Shown in pieces: positions 1 to 6,733 of a stretch of 8,025 nucleotides of DNA. The stretch is from Chloroflexota bacterium. GTDB taxonomy: Bacteria; Chloroflexota; Anaerolineae; UBA1429. The notes below the pieces were generated by a model. It saw only the letters and a list, made by a program, of their open reading frames with translations. It was not told where the DNA came from and searched no databases. The position numbers and the translations under genes are program-made. Where the stretch lies: assembly GCA_012515695.1 (NCBI GenBank), contig JAAYXX010000542.1:1-8025 (forward strand), in the 5' to 3' direction. How positions within the stretch are numbered: position 1 is the first letter of the stretch; each line of letters begins with the position of its first letter.

Positions 1-1534
1 AGTCCTCGGCAATCTCGTCAAACTCGAGTGTGTCATCCCACAACGTTCGCCCCATCACCACCATGTTCAGCCCCGACGGCAGGAACACCCGCTGCTCCTG
101 GCAACTCACAAAGCCCTTCAGCCCAATGTCCTTCAAGTGCTGAATATCCCGGTGCATCATCTCGGCGGTCTGATAGTAACCAGGGTCGTTGTAATGGTCC
201 CACATCATATGGTAGTCAAAATCAAAGCTGTCCCCCTGGAATATCGCCTGCCACGCCCGCAAAAAGGCCACGTTCTCGTCCACATTCTTTGGGAAGCGCA
301 GCTTGTTGCGTTCATACTCTGGCAACTGCACGCTCCCCCCCGTAACGGCAAAGGGCGCGCTATATGACCGTGTAATAGGCGCGAACATCAGAATGAACCG
401 CTCCGGATTTTGGATGCGCTCCGTCTCGGGCGGCCACAGCAGGTCCACATAGATCAGGAATACCACGCGGGTTGGCAGTCCCCTTTCGGTCAGTAGCGCA
501 TCCAGCTCGTTGAGCATCATCACATACCAGTCCGAGGGCCGCTTGACGCGACAGTCCGCGCACTCGCACTGGTTGTTCGATCCATCAGCCAACCAAAAGT
601 GCAGGATGTCCACTTCCGGGTGCTGCTCGCAATAGTCGGCAATACCCTCGATCACCAGACGCCGCACTTCAGGTTGCGAGAAACACAGGTTCGTATTCAA
701 GGGCACCCCGCCCCACACTTCTCGCTTGCCGTTCACCTCAGCCAGATAGCTCTGCACCTGCGGGGTTACGTCATAGCTCTGCGAATCCCAGCTCAAACCG
801 GGCAACCCCAGCGGCTCGCACGTCCAGCCATGCCCCACCGCATGATACAGCAACCCGCGTTTGGTGATCTCTTGGCCCAACTGCGAGACAAATGCTCGCG
901 CCTGCTCCACCGTCAGCCCCTCCGGCTGCTTGGTCGGGTTCTCCCGATGGTTGTACCATCGCTCGAAAAAGGTGTACGACTCGCGGAACTGGAAGAAATA
1001 CCCGTTAAAGCCTACCTTGGGCGCCCAGTCGATCATCTCTGCAACGTTCTCATAGCTCACCGCGCCCTCGATGCAGACGCCCCGGTGGCGATAGGCTGCC
1101 TTTTCGCTCACATCGGCGGATAGCTCGGCCAGGTTGCGCTGCGGAATGCACTCGCCCGTCGGGCCAGGGCGCACCCACCGGCAGCCCGCCTCGGTCAAGA
1201 ACCGGTACACAGCCAGCAACACGCTGCGCGGATTGATCCCCGTAATGACACCAGCACCATTCTGAACCCGAATGGCGATAGCATCGTCAAAGGCGGGGTC
1301 ATCCACAGCGGGCAGTTCGATCCCTTGCAGGCAACCAGCGCCCTGAAACGCCTCCCGCGTCCCCACACAGAGCGTCCCGTCCGCCGGGCACTCGGCCACC
1401 TCCGTAGCGCTGACAACAGGCAACTCTTGGCCGGTCATCTGCGCCAGATAACGCCGCAACTCTTGCGCGGCGAATACTACCGCCTGGTCGTCTCCCCAAA
1501 CGCAAATCCTGGGTGCGCGATTGTACTCTGGCAT
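1..1534 (-). CDS. DUF4838-family glycoside-hydrolase-like protein, 3' end beyond the left edge
   Basis: The frame runs open from an ATG at 1534 to the left edge, giving 511 residues with no stop. Residues about 20-45 (AAQELRRYLAQMTGQELPV) match the helix-strand pattern of the N-terminal domain found before the barrel in GH67 alpha-glucuronidases and GH20 enzymes. Around residues 312-345 lies a DUF4838-like block: an aromatic-rich strand ending in LADG, a Cys cluster CECADC (323-328), then a helix. The start at 1534 is preferred over the in-frame ATG at 1540 because AAGGAG then sits 8 bases upstream rather than touching the start codon. No signal peptide or membrane segment is visible, so the protein is probably cytoplasmic, unlike many extracellular glycan-acting relatives. 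It follows the PIG-L gene by 53 bases. Activity is unknown: a glycosidase on an imported oligosaccharide is a reasonable inference, and catalytic residues cannot be assigned by eye. Confidence 0.85.
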   Translation of the reverse strand, partial: MPEYNRAPRICVWGDDQAVVFAAQELRRYLAQMTGQELPVVSATEVAECPADGTLCVGTREAFQGAGCLQGIELPAVDDPAFDDAIAIRVQNGAGVITGINPRSVLLAVYRFLTEAGCRWVRPGPTGECIPQRNLAELSADVSEKAAYRHRGVCIEGAVSYENVAEMIDWAPKVGFNGYFFQFRESYTFFERWYNHRENPTKQPEGLTVEQARAFVSQLGQEITKRGLLYHAVGHGWTCEPLGLPGLSWDSQSYDVTPQVQSYLAEVNGKREVWGGVPLNTNLCFSQPEVRRLVIEGIADYCEQHPEVDILHFWLADGSNNQCECADCRVKRPSDWYVMMLNELDALLTERGLPTRVVFLIYVDLLWPPETERIQNPERFILMFAPITRSYSAPFAVTGGSVQLPEYERNKLRFPKNVDENVAFLRAWQAIFQGDSFDFDYHMMWDHYNDPGYYQTAEMMHRDIQHLKDIGLKGFVSCQEQRVFLPSGLNMVVMGRTLWDDTLEFDEIAED

Positions 1535-1587
1535 GATCATTCTCCTTGCTGTCATGAGATTCGGTTGAACAGGCACCCACGCGGAAG

Positions 1588-2451
1588 CTACCCGCGTTCC
1601 TTCACCGGCAGGCTACGAATAAAGTCTGCATACGGGGCAAAAGGCAGCTTGGGCCTCGGGTCTAGCTCGATATACAGCTCCATCAGCCCCAGCCCGCAAT
1701 CTCGCTCGCGCCTCTGCTCCAACAACCCGTGGATAATCTGCCCCTGCGACTCCCACTGCGCCAGGGCCTCCGCAATGGTATCCTCCAGGCCATACTCTGC
1801 CACAATCGCCCGGTTGGCGCGAATACTTGTGTCCGCCCCGTGCAACAGCGCATCCTCCGGCGAAAAATCCGCCCAGACGGAATACTGGAGCGTATTCTTG
1901 ATCACCGTCGTTGGCCCCCAATCCACCGCTACAGGGTCGCCCGCCTGCACGCCGTCATACCGCCCAATATCATAGGCCGCTTCGTGGTCGGAATGCTCGC
2001 GGTATCCATTGGGGATCATCAGCCGGGTGATACCGTTTTCGCGCATCAACTCGATCATCCGCCGCATAGTCCCGTCGGTCCCGCTACTCAGTTTCCAGCC
2101 TACATAGCTCACCAGCGAGAAATCCGGGAATCCCATAAAGAACACGCGCCGCTCATCAATGCCCAGGCGGTTATATGCCCGTATAGACTCTTTCTGGCGG
2201 GTCGCCACAATAGTGTCTCGCTCTTCCACGCGGCTGTATCCCGCCCGCCCATCGCACAGGATGCACACATACGCCGTGCCCCCGTTGGCCTGACAGGCGG
2301 CCATCGCGTACCCTGCCCCCAATAGCGCGTCGTCGTCGTGAGGGCTAATCACCATCAATCTCTCCTCGCCGGGAACCCAGCCGGGAAAGAGCAGGTTAAT
2401 GTCCCGCTCGCCAATCCCGCGACGAAGATCATAATAAGTGAATGCACTCAT
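1588..2451 (-). CDS. PIG-L (LmbE-like) family zinc-dependent N-deacetylase
   Basis: The product is 287 residues. PIG-L/LmbE enzymes such as MshB remove N-acetyl groups from GlcNAc-type sugars using one zinc ion. The first motif is SPHDDDALLGAG (residues 36-47): His38 and Asp41 fit the zinc ligands and Asp40 the general base. It reads PHDDDA instead of the commoner AHPDDE. The second motif is HSDH (153-156), with His156 as the third ligand. The core is complete, so activity is expected. There is no signal peptide or membrane segment, implying a cytoplasmic small-molecule substrate. The ATG overlaps the upstream M24 stop as ATGA, with AGGAGG seven bases before the start, so the two are probably translationally coupled. 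The substrate is not known; an N-acylated sugar or amino-sugar conjugate is inferred from the neighbouring NagB-like and DUF4838 genes. Confidence 0.92.
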   Translation of the reverse strand: MSAFTYYDLRRGIGERDINLLFPGWVPGEERLMVISPHDDDALLGAGYAMAACQANGGTAYVCILCDGRAGYSRVEERDTIVATRQKESIRAYNRLGIDERRVFFMGFPDFSLVSYVGWKLSSGTDGTMRRMIELMRENGITRLMIPNGYREHSDHEAAYDIGRYDGVQAGDPVAVDWGPTTVIKNTLQYSVWADFSPEDALLHGADTSIRANRAIVAEYGLEDTIAEALAQWESQGQIIHGLLEQRRERDCGLGLMELYIELDPRPKLPFAPYADFIRSLPVKERG

Positions 2452-3815
2452 CCCACTCCCTCCTCAGACACGCGCCCCACGAGATGCTGCACGTTGATTG
2501 GTAGCCGGTTCAACACCTCCACCCGGCGGCCATATTTGCCTAGCGTTTTCTCTACAACCACGTAATCCATGCCGGGGATCACCACATCGTCCCACTGGTT
2601 GCCCACTCCCCGCACCGCCACATCCAGCATCGTCACGATCTGCTCGCCCAAAGGCTCCTCTGAATGCAGGGTAATCGCTCCATAGAACTCTTGACACTCG
2701 GTATATCCCGCGTTGTGCGTGCCGGTGTACGGCTTTTGGCGGGTCATGTCCACAGGATGCCCGACTCGCTTTGCCACCTCGTCGGAACGGGCAGCGAAAT
2801 AATCCACCAACGCCTGCTCTTGTAGCTTGGCCGGCAGGTTCTTCGCCGCCACCTCACGATAGGCATCCAGCCCCACCTGAAAGGCATCCTCCACAAAGCG
2901 GAACCAGTAGCGTTGCTCCTCCGTCACATCGGCAGGGTCCTCCACCGCCACTACAGACACCCGCTCGCAGGCCGTCAGGCCGTCCACTCGGGGCGCAACT
3001 CCCAGATGCACATAGTCTCCCCGTCGAATGGGCCGGTTCAGGGCCTTGCCAATCAATGTCCGGTTGGCGACATTAGCCGTCACCATCACGTCGAACCCCA
3101 TCTGCTCCACGCCCAATTCCTGCGCGATCAGATACCCCCAGGAAGAGACCTGCGTCTCCAACATCCCTGGCTTGAGCACAGCCAGCATCCCTTCTAGCAT
3201 CACGTCGGCTATCAGGCTGGCCTGGGCAATACAAGCCATTTCAGCATCCGACTTTTCATACTTGATCCGGAAATACAGGTCTTGCGCGTCCACCACCTGC
3301 CCGGCGTCTCCCAAATAGCCAACCAGAAAGCCGTACAGGCTCACCGGGAACACCGCGCGCGGCGTCAGCAGGCCGATGGTGCGCGGCTTTTTGCCCGCGG
3401 CTTCCTCAATCACATCCTCGACGCGCTCGGCATCAATGGGGTAATCCTCGTCGGCCAGCTTTAGCATCTCTACCTTGTGTACTCTGGCCCCCGACCGGGG
3501 AGCAAGCTGTTCGGCCACATAGCCCCCCTCCAGGCCCGCCAGCAGGTGAAAGCCATTCGCGCCAATCACCCCCGCCACCGGCTCGATGCTGATATTCGTG
3601 TTGCCGCCCAGATAAGGCACATCCCCACAATAGTGCTCGTCCGAGTAGACCACCGCTGCATCCAGCCCGGCGGCTGCCAGCGCATCTATCACGGCCTGCT
3701 GGCGCCGCTTGAACTCGTCTGTAGGAATGCGTAGATTCTTGTCGAAATCAGGCGCGCGCCTCAGTATCGCCCCAATGGCTTGCGCCTCTTGCTGCCACGT
3801 TGCCCAGCGATCCAT
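2448..3815 (-). CDS. M24 (creatinase/prolidase fold) family protein lacking canonical metal ligands
   Basis: The product is 455 residues: an N-terminal creatinase-type domain (about 30-175) and a C-terminal pita-bread M24 domain (about 185-430). M24 peptidases bind two metals through Asp, Asp, His, Glu, Glu. Here the first Asp segment reads GDYVHLGVAPR (266-276) with no Asp at the ligand position. The second reads LTACERV (280-286) with Cys/Ala in place of Asp. His367 in GTHNAGY is kept. The two Glu positions read MLDVAV (Asp398) and GMDYVV (Asp417). From memory, ACERV resembles ALERT in bacterial creatinase, a metal-free member that hydrolyses creatine, so Glu284 may be catalytic. The reading frame extends upstream to 4034, but that part overlaps the TIM-barrel gene. 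The ATG at 3815 has a purine-rich Shine-Dalgarno (GGGGGAAGGG) and starts 14 bases after the TIM-barrel stop. A C-N hydrolase is possible; a classical aminopeptidase is unlikely. Confidence 0.9.
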   Translation of the reverse strand: MDRWATWQQEAQAIGAILRRAPDFDKNLRIPTDEFKRRQQAVIDALAAAGLDAAVVYSDEHYCGDVPYLGGNTNISIEPVAGVIGANGFHLLAGLEGGYVAEQLAPRSGARVHKVEMLKLADEDYPIDAERVEDVIEEAAGKKPRTIGLLTPRAVFPVSLYGFLVGYLGDAGQVVDAQDLYFRIKYEKSDAEMACIAQASLIADVMLEGMLAVLKPGMLETQVSSWGYLIAQELGVEQMGFDVMVTANVANRTLIGKALNRPIRRGDYVHLGVAPRVDGLTACERVSVVAVEDPADVTEEQRYWFRFVEDAFQVGLDAYREVAAKNLPAKLQEQALVDYFAARSDEVAKRVGHPVDMTRQKPYTGTHNAGYTECQEFYGAITLHSEEPLGEQIVTMLDVAVRGVGNQWDDVVIPGMDYVVVEKTLGKYGRRVEVLNRLPINVQHLVGRVSEEGVG

Positions 3816-3829
3816 GCACCCTTCCCCCT

Positions 3830-4657
3830 CTATCCGTTCCGGATAATCTGCTCCAGGAACGCCTTCGCCTTGAGTATGTCCTCTTTTTGCTGCGGCCCAC
3901 TGATCTCGCGCTCGATAATCAGCGGCCCTCGGAAGCCGTAGGACGCCAGCTTGTCCAACAACACGGGAAAGTCCACTAGCCCTTCCCCTACCGGCGTCTC
4001 CCGCCCCAACTCGCGGCCATTCGTCGGATAGCACCCATCCTTGACGTGTACCCCCCGCACCAGCCCGCGATAGATGTCCACAGCGTCCATCGGGTTAGCC
4101 TTACCATACAGCAGCAAGTTCGCAGGGTCCAGGTTGATACCCAGGTTATCCAAACCAACATCCTCAATAGTCCGCATCAGGGTGATGGGTGTCTCCTGAC
4201 CGGTCTCAAAGTTGAAATACAGGCCCAACTGTCGGCAATAGCTCGCCACCTCTCGAATGGCGATCACCACTTCCCGGTACTCTGTCGTTGCCGGGTTTTC
4301 GGGGATAAAGCCCACGTGCGTGGTAACATCCGTCAGCCCCAACCACTTGGCGAAATCCGCGCCTCGCTTCAGAGCCTCGATGCGAGGGGCGCGATAGGCC
4401 GCCGGGACGAGCCCCAACGTGAGAGGACCATCGATGAAATTCCAGACAGCAGGCGGTGGCCACCCAGCCCACAAGCTGGAAATCATCACCTTGCCCCGCA
4501 GTATCTCGTCCACTCGCGCTGCGTTCTCTGGCGTGTACATTTCGGGATTCCAGCTATTGAGCTGGCACACGGCCAACCCCAGGTCGGTGATCCCCTCCAC
4601 GCCCCGAGACAGCACGCTCTCCAGCGACACGATGACCCCTATTGGCATTTCGTCCAT
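3830..4657 (-). CDS. Sugar phosphate isomerase/epimerase (xylose-isomerase-like TIM barrel)
   Basis: The product is 275 residues, the usual length for the AP-endonuclease-2/xylose-isomerase-like barrel family, which includes IolE, IolI and ketose 3-epimerases. The expected metal and acid-base residues are visible at barrel strand ends: Glu151 in FNFETG, Asp177 in INLDPANLL, His204 in GVHVKDG and Glu249 in LIIEREI. An additional barrel His is at 114 (THVGF). All four ligands are present, so a divalent-metal-dependent isomerase or epimerase is expected. There is no signal peptide. The start is supported by AAGGAG eight bases upstream, and the gene begins 22 bases after the NagB-like stop, placing it second in the catabolic run. 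The family is too broad for a substrate call by eye; a deaminated or deacylated sugar handled by the neighbouring enzymes is an inference. Confidence 0.92.
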   Translation of the reverse strand: MDEMPIGVIVSLESVLSRGVEGITDLGLAVCQLNSWNPEMYTPENAARVDEILRGKVMISSLWAGWPPPAVWNFIDGPLTLGLVPAAYRAPRIEALKRGADFAKWLGLTDVTTHVGFIPENPATTEYREVVIAIREVASYCRQLGLYFNFETGQETPITLMRTIEDVGLDNLGINLDPANLLLYGKANPMDAVDIYRGLVRGVHVKDGCYPTNGRELGRETPVGEGLVDFPVLLDKLASYGFRGPLIIEREISGPQQKEDILKAKAFLEQIIRNG

Positions 4658-4679
4658 CGTCTGATCTCCTTGCTGATTG

Positions 4680-5636
4680 TCAGTTACATTCGGCAGCTAG
4701 CGGCCCCGCCAAATCCTTGAGGAAGAACAGCACACCGGGCATCGTGGGCATAAAGCTCGCCGGAACCCACTTGTCCGGGCCATAGCGCAGCGCCACCCAC
4801 AACGACATTCCCTGCCATTGCATCCCCCGGCCCAGCGCGCCGTCGGCTCCCCCAATGGCGCGGTCCACCTGCAAGAACAGCCCCGGCCCAATCGTGTTGG
4901 CGAAGCAAGGCACCAATGTCGTCCGGCTCTTGAAACTGGTGATGGCGTTCTGCTCGATGGTCAGAGGGTGCAACCGCGCCCCCAGCCGGTGCGTCTGCGC
5001 CTTCCAGGCATCCAACGCAGCGAACTCGCCTGCAAAGTGCGGTTCCCAGAAGGCGATATGAAACACCCGCCCAATCCCATAGACGACGACCAGCCTGGCC
5101 CCGTCTTGCTTGAGCGCCTCGATCTCGCTGGCGTATCGCGGCAGCATCTCGCGAGTGGCGAAATGTCGCTGCTTCTCCGGCACAGTCAGCGACCCTAGCG
5201 GCCCATACAAAGCCTGCTCCATCGCGTTCTGAAAAGCACCGGGGTCCGTTGGCGGCAGTGTATTCCCCTCTGCGTCGGCCCACTCGTCCATGTTGAAACC
5301 ATACACGTGCTGGGCATCAACGCCCCACCGCTGCAAGAAATAGACCGTCCACCGATACATCCCCATCGGCCCCACGGGCAGAATCAGGGCCAGCTTGCGC
5401 CCCTCCTCCTTGGCCTGCCGGATTTCCAGCGCAATCTCGTGCCCCATGAAAACGTTGAAATCTTCCAACGTCTCACACGGCACCGGGCGGAAATCCTCAT
5501 GCCAGAAGGGCTGTCGCTCCGTCACTTCCTCAGGCGCATGACTACAACAAGCATCAATGCGAGCCATATCCCAGCCAGCAGGGTAAAACCCCTCCAACAT
5601 GGACCCTTTGAGTGTCGTTAAAAGATTCAGTGCCAT
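4680..5636 (-). CDS. Divergent glucosamine-6-phosphate deaminase/isomerase (NagB) family protein
   Basis: The product is 318 residues, longer than E. coli NagB (about 266). NagB enzymes convert glucosamine-6-phosphate to fructose-6-phosphate plus ammonia. The family core is clear: FNMDEW (114-119) matches the NMDEY motif with the general-base Asp (here Asp117), and GIGRVFHIAFWEP (187-199) matches GGxGxDGHIAFNEP. His193 and Glu198 of the catalytic triad are kept, but the Asp corresponding to E. coli Asp141 is Val191. The phosphate loop, usually GGTP or GSTP, reads VGPMGMYRW (88-96) and lacks Ser/Thr. The protein may therefore act on an unphosphorylated or differently placed substrate, isomerise without deaminating, or be non-catalytic. 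The ATG at 5636 has AGGAGG five bases upstream. It is the first gene of the five-gene run. No signal peptide or membrane segment is seen. Confidence 0.85.
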   Translation of the reverse strand: MALNLLTTLKGSMLEGFYPAGWDMARIDACCSHAPEEVTERQPFWHEDFRPVPCETLEDFNVFMGHEIALEIRQAKEEGRKLALILPVGPMGMYRWTVYFLQRWGVDAQHVYGFNMDEWADAEGNTLPPTDPGAFQNAMEQALYGPLGSLTVPEKQRHFATREMLPRYASEIEALKQDGARLVVVYGIGRVFHIAFWEPHFAGEFAALDAWKAQTHRLGARLHPLTIEQNAITSFKSRTTLVPCFANTIGPGLFLQVDRAIGGADGALGRGMQWQGMSLWVALRYGPDKWVPASFMPTMPGVLFFLKDLAGPLAAECN

Positions 5637-5769
5637 CTTGTCCTCCTATGCATGTGTTTGCTACCAGAAAACCGCGGCACCCAGTACTGCGCCTCGATTG
5701 CTACCCGCAGCCTCCCATCCACGTGCCATCGATCCCACCAGCGGAACGCGTCGCCCACCGACGGCCATG
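5637..5769 (-). other. 133-base gap ahead of the catabolic run, with a doubtful 35-codon ORF
   Basis: This gap separates the restored stop of the PH-domain gene (TAG at 5772-5770) from the NagB-like start. A 35-codon frame runs from an ATG at 5768 to a TAG at 5663-5661; its product begins MAVGGRRVPLVGSMARG. It has no good ribosome-binding site of its own and I recognise no family. The only clear signal is the AGGAGG that serves the NagB-like gene. I see no sigma-70 box pair with good spacing and no intrinsic terminator, so the run may be co-transcribed with the PH-domain gene or have an unrecognised promoter here. Confidence 0.3.
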
Positions 5770-6350
5770 CTACGAGCGCAAGCCCTTGATCTCGGCGAGT
5801 ATCTGCCGCAGCAGTTCAACTTCCTCGCGACTGGCTGCGATGGACTGTTCTCCCCCTATTTCGCGGCCCACTGTCGGCTCGCCCGCGCGATAGCGGTGCA
5901 ACTCGGCCATCACACGCTGCCGCACCACCTCATACTCCACCGCCCCGGCAAATCCGCCTCCGCCTTGGCCTGCTGGCTGTAACCAGCCGTGTGCACCTCC
6001 AGCGTGCCCATGCCCAGCAGACGATCCATCGGGCCTCGCTTTACCGAGACGTTCGTTACCATACGATAGGGCACCATCGTTTCCGTCTTGGTGATGATGC
6101 CCTTCCTCACGATGATATCCTCTTCACCTAGCTCGTAGGAGATAGAACGATAGTACGGCGCGATCAGCAGGTGGGCGATCACGATCCAGATCGCGTTGGC
6201 AAACAAGAAAAACGCGACAAATCCCCAGCCCAGGCCAGACGCGAACCCCAACAACACGAAAGGCAAGATGAACACAACAAACGTTATCCAGACCCACAAA
6301 TAATACTTGATCTTGAGCCTATCGCTTGGCACGAATACGTTGGCATCCAT
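5770..6350 (-). CDS. Membrane PH-domain (bPH2, YdbS-like) protein with an apparent frameshift near its 3' part
   Basis: The unshifted frame runs from ATG 6350 to a TGA at 5912-5910. It encodes two adjacent membrane helices (about residues 16-38 and 40-63) followed by a bacterial PH domain (about 64-130), with the typical stretches SYELGEEDIIVRKG, VPYRMVTNVSVKRGPMDRLLG and GTLEVHTAGYSQQA. After residue 136 (EADLPG) that frame turns into unrelated sequence rich in Trp, Arg and Cys. In the -1 frame from 5943 to a TAG at 5770, 57 plausible residues follow: AVEYEVVRQRVMAELHRY, then a charged C-terminal helix ending EIKGLRS. One extra G in the GGGG run at 5946-5943 would join them into a 193-residue protein. 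The start at 6350 is preferred over 6389 because GAGG lies eight bases upstream and it begins 42 bases after the likely transcription start. Role unknown; relatives are small inner-membrane proteins. Confidence 0.82.
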
Positions 6351-6398
6351 GATTTTTTCCTCAAGGGCGTCTCCGCTGTGCCTGCACATCGCCTGCCC

Positions 6399-6427
6399 AT
6401 TCTATCAAAAGCTCGCCGCTACGACAA
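6399..6427 (-). promoter_or_regulatory. Sigma-70-type promoter for the PH-domain gene
   Basis: On the minus strand, TTGTCG (6427-6422) is followed after 17 bases by TAGAAT (6404-6399). Transcription would start near 6392, leaving a leader of about 42 bases before the ATG at 6350. Orientation, spacing and distance all fit. It may also serve the five-gene run downstream if that is co-transcribed. Confidence 0.6.
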
Positions 6428-6501
6428 CGCCAAACGCGCCTTTTCGACGCGTTATGTCGCTCTTGCGCGCCGTTTCCTGGCATAAATGCTGCCGCCCCCC
6501 C

Positions 6502-6531
6502 TTGACACCACCCTCCGTCGCCGGCTAGAAT
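6502..6531 (+). promoter_or_regulatory. Sigma-70-type promoter toward the hydrolase and reductase genes
   Basis: A perfect -35 box TTGACA (6502-6507) is followed after 18 bases by TAGAAT (6526-6531). Transcription would start near 6538, about 195 bases before the TTG start at 6734. A run of seven C (6495-6501) touches the -35 box. The box pair is the best in the window; the long leader is the only unusual point. Confidence 0.65.
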
Positions 6532-6537
6532 ACCGTC

Positions 6538-6733
6538 ATAGCGCTCGTGTGCAGCCAGCGCGACAACATGAGCATGGCGGGCAGCCAAACCGCCGTGGAC
6601 ATCACAACCCGCGGGTGGGGCTTGACCGATCCACCCACTCCCATCACACCACATCCACCGTCAACTCTCGCCGCATTCCAGTGCCCGCTTCTGCAGCACA
6701 CCCGCCAGCCGTCTGCGGGGGAAAGGCGCGCCA
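6538..6733 (+). promoter_or_regulatory. Long C-rich leader of the hydrolase gene, with two possible hairpins
   Basis: This is the plus-strand part of the 383-base gene-free divergent region. I see no convincing coding frame in it. It contains an 8-bp inverted repeat CATGGCGG (6573-6580) with CCGCCGTG (6590-6597), one pair being G-U, around a 9-base loop. A second repeat pairs GGGTGG (6613-6618) with CCACCC (6631-6636). Bases 6629-6659 contain no G and 18 C, like the C-rich, G-poor regions Rho prefers. There is no T run after either hairpin, so these are not intrinsic terminators. Whether the leader regulates anything is inference; hairpins also arise by chance in GC-rich DNA. Confidence 0.3.

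Noticed and set aside
599..1123. 174-residue plus-strand frame
   Set aside because: It is antisense to the conserved DUF4838 frame, which is continuous through this region.
1325..1975. 216-residue plus-strand frame
   Set aside because: It lies antisense across the DUF4838 start and the PIG-L 3' half. It has no family motif and looks like a shadow of GC-rich coding on the other strand.
3816..4034. Upstream extension of the M24 reading frame (start at 4034)
   Set aside because: It overlaps the conserved C-terminal half of the TIM-barrel gene by about 200 bases, its residues look like out-of-frame sequence, and the ATG at 3815 has a Shine-Dalgarno sequence and normal operon spacing.
4046..4720. 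224-residue plus-strand frame
   Set aside because: It is antisense to the TIM-barrel gene, whose four metal ligands are all in place; no independent evidence for coding.
6351..6389. Earlier ATG at 6389 for the PH-domain protein
   Set aside because: The extra 13 residues begin almost at the predicted transcription start and have no ribosome-binding site; the ATG at 6350 has one and matches the usual family start.
6573..6597. Hairpin as an intrinsic terminator
   Set aside because: No T run follows on the plus strand, and a terminator right after the promoter would be unexpected; kept only as a possible leader structure.
6361..6654. 97-residue minus-strand frame in the divergent region
   Set aside because: It runs through both predicted promoters and has no recognisable domain.
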